A stretch of 64,000 nt of DNA from assembly GCA_947044405.1 (NCBI GenBank), contig CAMRHE010000458.1, forward strand, positions 1 through 64,000, in the 5' to 3' direction. Made by a program: the position numbers and the translations under genes. Below the pieces are notes generated by a model. It had not been told where the DNA came from, did not search any database, and saw only the letters and a program-made list of their open reading frames with translations. This document shows, in pieces, positions 58,100 to 64,000 of the stretch. Numbering within the stretch: position 1 is the first letter of the stretch; each line of letters begins with the position of its first letter. The stretch is from Leptodactylus fallax (taxonomy: Eukaryota; Chordata; Amphibia; Anura; Leptodactylidae).

Positions 58100-58900
58100 A
58101 TTCACATCATCCATGATTTTTCCTCTTGGATTACTACATACTGCCCAAGGCCGTGGGGCTGGGCACCTTCTGCCATCAAGCAATGTACCCTTGACAGTAC
58201 ATCCGCATTTCCATGCTGTTTCCCTTGTCTGTGTTCCATATGAAACTTAAAATACTGTAAGGCTAGAAACCAGCGAGTTACTCTGGCATTATTCTTTTTT
58301 TTTCACGCATACATTTTAATGGGGCTTGATCTGAGATCAATTTGAACTTCCTACTGAGTATGTAATACCTTAGGGAATCCAATGCCCATTTTATTGCTAG
58401 ACACTCTTTTTCCACAATAGTTGTTTAAACAAGGAGTAAGCTTTTGGCTTAAGAAGATTACAGGGTGTTCTTCCCCATTGACCTCTTGGGACATGACAGC
58501 ACCAAGCACCACATTTGAAGCGTCAGTCTGAACTATGAATTCCCTTGTAGAGTCAAGTGCTACCAACACTGGCTGCCTACACAATACGTGTTTAAGTTCT
58601 GTAAATGTCAGTTCAACCTTTGGAGTCCACTTAGCCATGACAGATTTTGCAACTTTTGTGAGTTCAGTTAAGGGGGCAGCTATCATGGCACAATTAGGCA
58701 CAAAATGTCTGTAATATCCCACTATGCCTAGAAAAGCTCTCACTTGTTTTCTTTTTTGTCAGTGGGCATGGCCAATTTTGAATCACCTCTATTTTGTTAT
58801 TTTGAGGCTTGATCAGGCCCCTTCCTAGTACATAACATTTAGGATTTCTTTTGGTAAACATGTTCTGGGAAATATATGAAATAATTCTCATGCAATACAT
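58100..58900 (-). pseudogene. RT C-terminal part and RNase H
   Basis: From 58840: CYVLGRGLIKPQNNKIEVIQ, then RAFLGIVGYYRHFVPNCAMI, LTFTELKHVLCRQPVLVALD, EFIVQTDASNVVLGAVMSQE and HPVIFLSQKLTP. After a frame change ARVTRWFLALQYFKFHMEHR and NADVLSRVH end RNase H near 58190. The last two pieces align closely with the end of RNase H at 24120-24230. Confidence 0.88.
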
Positions 58901-58939
58901 TTAGAGACGGTATTTCTTAAGGGTACTGCCTCGGAGTAC

Positions 58940-59600
58940 CGAGTAACATAGTAACTGACGCTACTAAAATATATTGATGACCTCAGCAGGTTTTACCAGG
59001 GGACCAACTAGATCCATGGCTATACGCTCAAATGGTATTTTGATAATTGGTAAAGGAACTAAAGGATTTCTGAAGTGAGATTAAGGGGAGGTAACTGGCA
59101 AGATGGACAAAACTGACAGAAATCCAGTATTTCTCTATTACATCCTGGCCAATAAAACCACCTCAGGACACGTTCCTGAGTCTTGTCTGCCCCCAGGTGA
59201 CCTCCCAAGATATGGGAATGTGCCATGTTTAATACCATTTGTCAATAGCAGCCAGGCACCAGTAGTTGTTCTACTACCTCATCTCTTACTTTGGTCTCGC
59301 AATATATTATATCGTTCTTTGCAAAGTAAGGGAAACGCATATTGGCCCCGAGTTCATGGGGAACACCATTTACTACCGTTGCATTTTCTAGTGCACTTTT
59401 CAAGATAAGATCCCTGAGCTGTGCAGTCTCAAAACTATCTCGGGATACCTCAAGATCTGGGATATGTGTCTCAAGGGATGATACCTCACCCTCATCTCCA
59501 GCTAATAATGCTAGGGGAAATTCATTTGTTGTATCAGGGGTCACCTCTATAGTTTCACATGTGACATTATTATTAATTACTCTCAGTAGCCACCAGACCA
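58940..59600 (-). pseudogene. integrase fragment
   Basis: The 59601-59242 frame ends in EVVEQLLVPGCY, then in a shifted frame HSHILGGHLGADKTQERVLR and WFYWPGCNREILDFCQFC, the H2C2 integrase zinc domain. A core part with TRYSEAVPL and RTCLPKEIL follows to about 58940, where it is joined to RT sequence. The second half of the core is deleted. Confidence 0.75.
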
Positions 59601-60060
59601 CTTGGGGCTACTGTTTTTTTCCCCAGAGTAAAGGAAAGTCTCGCTTCGCTCAATTATTACCAGGTGCAGTAAGTCTTTAACAACTCCAACTTGGTGCAAT
59701 ATGGCACCACAGTCAGTATTAATAGACACCTGGGCAATAAAATAGTCCCTGGATTCTCCATGGAAGCATATTACCCTCATTCACTTCCTAGGTACTAACA
59801 CATGAGGAAGTGCAGCAGTCAACAAGGTGACTAGTTTTTCTGAATTCAGAAGTGCAGACACTTTGACTCCATTCACGGTCTCCAGAGTGAGGAACAGCGC
59901 TGCAAATGGGGTAGGCAAATAGGAAGCATCATCGGCCAAATACACACTCCATCGGCTCTGTGGTTATTGGGCAATGGGCTGCAATATGGCCATGAGTGTG
60001 ACACTTCCAACAGATAATAGGATGAGCCTGACTTCGCAAAACAGGCTCTGAAAGTTCTTG
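59590..60060 (-). pseudogene. gag zinc knuckle and protease remnants
   Basis: A CX2CX4HX4C knuckle (CWKCHTHGHIAAHC) is seen near 60010. In another frame FAALFLTLETVNGVKVSALL recalls the protease active-site region, with LLNSE in place of the usual DTG, so the catalytic aspartate is lost. Then YFIAQVSINTDCGAILHQVG and VVKDLLHLVIIERS follow to 59583. Confidence 0.65.
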
Positions 60061-60210
60061 GTTTCTAGTTTTCCACTCCTGTATGGTGATCTAGGGCCTG
60101 CAGTGCTGATACACGAGTCCTCCATGGACACCTATGGTTCCAGCTGTAACTGACAGCTAACACCCTACTCCATAACCCCCAGTGGGAACTGAGTTCCGAT
60201 TGGAGGTTTT

Positions 60211-60519
60211 AACCCCTTGGATGCCGCGGTCAAACATGACCGCGGCATCCAAGGGGTTCTGCCATGTTGTCACTCCCCTTGGCACCCCCCCGTGGCGAGA
60301 TCGGGGGGTGCCGATATCTATAATCTGCAGCCCGGGGTCTGCCCAGTGACCACAGGCTGCCTGGTTGATCCTGCCGAGACCTCCGGAAGTTAGGCTATGC
60401 GTCTGCATAGCGCTAACTTCCTGTATAGACTGCAAGACACTTGTATACTCGTGTCTTGCAGTCTATAGTACAGAGCCAGCAATCAAAGCATCTCTGGCTC
60501 AGGTGTCCTAATGGGACAC
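60211..60519. repeat. train of six consecutive hairpins
   Basis: Stems are 60211-60232/60237-60258 (22 bp, perfect), 60281-60290/60303-60312, 60385-60421 (one bulge), 60424-60440/60451-60467 (17 bp, perfect), 60473-60479/60494-60500 and 60503-60508/60514-60519. The first loop is AACA. The region is the start of the long repeat that continues to 61410. Confidence 0.9.
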
Positions 60520-61410
60520 ACGAAAAAAATAAAAAAAAGTGAAAAAAAATTAATAAAAGAATAAAGCCCCAAAAATTCCCTTTTCCTATATGATGAATTA
60601 TATAAAAAAAACTCCTAAAGTTAATAAAAACAATGCATATTTGGTATCACCGTGTCTGTAACAACCTGTACAATAAAACTGAAACAATATTTAACGTACA
60701 CGGTGAACGTCGAGTAAAAAAAAAACGGAAAAAACCTGCCAAAAGTAATGATTTTTCGCCATCTCACCTTACAAAATATGCCATAAAAAGTGATCAAAAA
60801 GTCATATGTACCCCAAAACAGTACCAATAAAAAGCACTGGTTGTCCCACAAAAAATAAGCCCTCAACCAACTCTGTAAACTGCAAAATAAAAATGTTACG
60901 CATCTCAGAAGATGGCGATGCAAAAACAATAAATTTATGTCTCCAAATGGGTTTTTTTTTCTGCAAAATTAGTATCGCATAAAAAAAAAATATAAATTAG
61001 GTATCGCCGTAATCTTACCGACCCGTAGAATAAAGGTAACATGTTACTTATGCTTTATGCTGCATGGTGAAAAATTTAAAAGGTAAAACGCAGTGCCAGA
61101 ATTGATGGGGGTTTTTTTAATCCACCAAGAAAGAGTTAATAAAATTTATTCAATAGGTTATAGGCGCCCAAAGATGATGTCATTACAAAATACATCTCAC
61201 CTCGCAAACAAGCCCTCATATGGCTACATCACCAGAGAAATAAAGAAAATATAGCTTGTACAACGTGAAGACAAAACCTTTAGAACATAACTGGCTGCGG
61301 CAGGAAGGGAATGTATAAGCTGTGCGAGTGTATATCAGGGTACACCCCAGATTTAGAGCTTATGAGGGAAAATAAATCAGAAATGACCCCCAGAGTGAAC
61401 TCCCCAATAA
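60520..61410. repeat. long dispersed repeat, inverse of 26560-27280
   Basis: The reverse complement of 60640-61400 matches 26600-27250 (shared motifs include TTGTACAGG, TTGATCACTTTTTATAGCA-like and CAGAACATGG-type blocks). A/T-rich, no coding. Confidence 0.7.
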
Positions 61411-61412
61411 TA

Positions 61413-62518
61413 CCGTGTTTCTCTGAAAATAAGACTGGGTCTTATATTATTTTTTGCTTCGAAAAAAGGGCTAGGGCTTATTTTCAGGGAGGTCTTAATT
61501 TTTTCCATGAACAACAATCACACATTTGATTGCTTTTTATTTTAACTTTTATCAGAGGTGAAACAGTGAAAAAACAGCAGTTCAGCACTTTTGATTTTTT
61601 TTTTTTCTGCTACGGCATTCACCATAGAGGTAAAATATAACGTTTTCGGACACAGGGATACCTAATGTGTATGTGTTTCACAGTAATATTTTATTTTTAT
61701 ATGTATTCTAGTGAAAGTGGGATTGGGCTTGAACTCATTATTTTGTGTGTTTTTTTTATACTATTAACCCGTATTGCAGTCTATGGGAGATTATCTACAT
61801 TACTAATGAGGCTGGTCATAGACCAGCTTCAATAGTAATATTCCTATGACAGGCCTGGGAGCCTTCATAAGGCTCCCGGCTGTCAAAGGAAGAGGTCGGC
61901 TCCCGCGATCTCGCCGTGCGGGGAGCCGACCTGCAACGTGAAAGGTACGGGGCCGGGGATAGTTGCTCTGCTGTGGGGGGAGTGGATTTGAGGAGGGGTT
62001 AGAGGGACTGGCACACTCAACAATGTCCGCGATCAGTGGACTCTGATCGCGGGCATTAACTGCAGGCCTCTGCTGTACAAGGAGACCCGGTATAGTAGTA
62101 AAAGTGGGTTGAGACCGGCCCAACGGACTGCGGGGGGGGGGGGGAGAGCGCGGAGGTCAACAATGCCCGCAGTCAGAGTCCATTCTGATCGCAGGCATTA
62201 ACTCCAGCGGTTCTGCTACTTTGGTAGCAAGGAGGGGTCACGCTGAAGAATGCCCGCAATCAGGGTAGACACTGATCGCAGGCATTAACTCTGACGGAGA
62301 CCCGGTACGGCAGCTATGGTAGCCGCTCTGCAGCAGAGTGGCCGCCATCTTTAAGGACCCGGCATCCGCTGTAATCGCACGGCAGATGTCGGGAAGGGGT
62401 TAAATTAGCTAGGGCTTATTTTTGGAGTAGGGCTTATATTTCAAGCCTACCCCAAACAACCTGGAAAATCTAGCTAGGGTTTATTTTCAGGGTAGGTCTT
62501 ATTTTTGGAGAAACACAG
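61413..62518. mobile_element. mariner-type MITE
   Basis: Ends CCGTGTTTCTCTGAAAATAA and TTTTTGGAGAAACACAG are flanked by TA at 61411-61412 and 62519-62520. Comparison with the related, uninterrupted repeat at 26570-26590 shows that the element is inserted at a TA within that repeat. There is no transposase. Inside are three imperfect copies of a 36-38-bp palindrome (62022-62057, 62162-62199, 62249-62286). Confidence 0.82.
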
Positions 62519-62519
62519 T

Positions 62520-64000
62520 AGGAACTACTGGGGAAATAGTTGGGAATTTGGTGTTCCCAATGCACTCCGCACAGCTTACCTATTCACTTTTCCCCATCCG
62601 CTGTGCAGTCACATCTGGAATACTAATGCTCACTACACCCCTTGATAAATTCTTTGAGGGGTGCAGTTTTCAAAATGGGGTCACTCCTTTGGGGAATCCA
62701 CTGTTATGGTACCTTACAGGTTCTGCAAACATGACATGACACCCAGATCCCAAACATCTGAATCTGCACTCCAAAAGCCACATAGCGCACCTTCCCTTCT
62801 GCGCCCAAACAGCAGTTTATGCCCATATGTATGACACTGGTGTACCCAGGGTGATGTACTTAATGTCATATGTGGGTATAAACTGCTGTATGGACACAGC
62901 TGGGAACAGAATGGAAGGAGCGCTATTTGATTTTTGGAGCACAGGCTTGGACGGTTTGGTTTTTGGAGGCCATTGCACTTTTGCAGAGCTGAAACGCCAG
63001 TAAAGTGGAATCCCCTGACATGTGACATTTTGGAAACTACACTCCTGAAGGAATTTATCCAGGGGTATAGTGAGCATTTTTAACCCCCAAGTATTGCTAT
63101 AATTTATTATCCATAAATGAATATGCAGCTGATTGTGAAAGGTGAAAATGACAATTTTTTCAGGAATATGTCATTTCAGTGTGTAATATGTTGTGCCCGG
63201 TTTGTATCAGAGATGAACGCTCCAAAAGCTGTTGTGCCCGGTATCCCCGCTTAACAGTTTTTGGAGTGTGTGTCTGTGCAGACATAAACTGGGCACAACA
63301 TATTGGGCACTGAAATGGCGTATCTCTGGAAAAATGTTATTTTTAACTTTTCATTATCATCTGCGCATTCATTTCTGGAAATTAAAAGAATGCAACACTT
63401 AAGGGTTAATAATGTTCGCTACACCACTTGATAAATCCCTTGAAGGGTGTAGTTTCCAAAATGGGGTCACATGTCTGCGGATTCCACTTTACTGGCAATT
63501 CTTGGGCCCTTCAAAAGTGACATGGTGTCCAAAAACCAAACTGTGCTCTAAAAACCAAAATAGCGCTCCTTCCCTTCTGTGCCCGGCTGTTCCCAAACAG
63601 CAGTTAATACCCACATATGGTATTGCTAAGTACATTATCCTGGGTACACCAGTGTCATACATGTGGGCATAAACTGCCATTTGGGCACACAGCAGGGTGC
63701 AGATGTGAAGGAGCACTATGTACTTTTGGAGCGCAGATTTAGATTGTTGGTTTCTGGACGCCATGTCACATTTGCAGAGACCCTAAAATTGCCCCTACAA
63801 AATGGGGTCACTTCTTGCGGAGTTCCAGTTTACTGGCACCTCCAGGGCTCTGCAAAAACAAAATGGCGTCCAGAAAGTCCCTCTAAATCTGTACTCCAAA
63901 AGCTAAAAAAACACAGTGCTCCTTCCCTTCTGAGCCCTGCTGTGTGCACAAGCAGCAGTTTACACCCACATATATATATTTTTTTGTCCCCAGGATAGCC
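62520..64000. repeat. long dispersed repeat, units in alternating orientation
   Basis: The block AATTCTTTGAGGGGTGCAGT (62645) recurs inverted near 63035-63065 (CTCCTGAAGGAATTTATCC) and direct at 63430 (AATCCCTTGAAGGGTGTAG), about 390 bp apart. It is related to 24940-27280. No gene is supported. Confidence 0.7.

Larger units (their letters stand above)
58080..60060 (-). mobile_element. second gypsy relic with integrase upstream of RT
   Basis: Read on the minus strand from 60060: zinc knuckle (CWKCHTHGHIAAHC, near 60010), protease-like region with VNGVKVSALLNSEKLVTL, integrase zinc domain, part of integrase core, then RT C-terminal end and RNase H to about 58190. RNase H is last. The same IN-before-RT order as 17900-24934 argues for a Gmr1-like lineage. 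Large internal deletions and many stops are present, and no LTR is seen. Confidence 0.78.

Noticed and set aside
60360..60378. CTGGTTGATCCTGCC, resembling the start of 18S rRNA
   Set aside because: The match is about 15 bases and the flanks are not rRNA; a related sequence at 27485 occurs in the same dispersed repeat. Treated as coincidence.

Overview
This window looks like nuclear DNA of a vertebrate, most probably an anuran amphibian. It has no prokaryotic gene organisation and no CRISPR, rRNA or recognisable tRNA gene. I find no convincing host gene. Almost everything is transposable-element sequence, and much of it is nested. The mixture of DIRS-like, Penelope-like, L1-like, Ty3/gypsy, many Tc1-like, hAT-type and foldback elements, plus long A/T-rich dispersed repeats with many stem-loops, is typical of large frog genomes. 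The taxon is an inference.

Layout: 1-6748 is a young Ty3/gypsy element with a PNMA-like gag, standard PR-RT-RH-IN order and LTRs that are nearly identical over the overlap. 6717-7010 is an extreme poly-C tract that may be an assembly problem. 7225-10640 is a decayed DIRS-like element that breaks off in its tyrosine recombinase. 11562-13319 is a hAT-type element bounded by an imperfect 8-bp duplication; it carries a foldback unit and an unexplained 221-codon ORF. 16200-17290 holds an L1 tail and a Penelope-like tail with a hammerhead-like core. 17900-24934 is a decayed gypsy element whose integrase lies upstream of reverse transcriptase, split by two Tc1-like elements and a solo LTR. 25000-27280 is a long dispersed repeat containing another solo LTR.

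From 28 to 43 kb the window is dominated by Tc1-like elements. Most of this part lies inside one hAT element whose two ends are now 9.7 kb apart (34738-44430). 46630-49990 is an L1-like ORF2 fragment split by a Tc1-like element that is itself damaged by another. 52.7-56.5 kb holds two more Tc1-like elements. 56.5-58 kb is a repeat with a solo LTR. 58080-60060 (minus strand) is a second gypsy relic with integrase ahead of reverse transcriptase. 60.2-64 kb is hairpin-rich and long dispersed repeat sequence with a mariner-type MITE inserted.

Twelve Tc1-like copies belonging to about eight terminal-repeat families are present. Only two have uninterrupted full-length transposase frames (36222-37310 and 41173-42252, both minus). 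The most notable biology is the pair of gypsy relics with copia-like pol order, the PNMA-like gag element, the hammerhead-like Penelope tail, and several families built from concatenated perfect hairpins. Comparisons with known families rest on recognition of motifs; no database search was possible.
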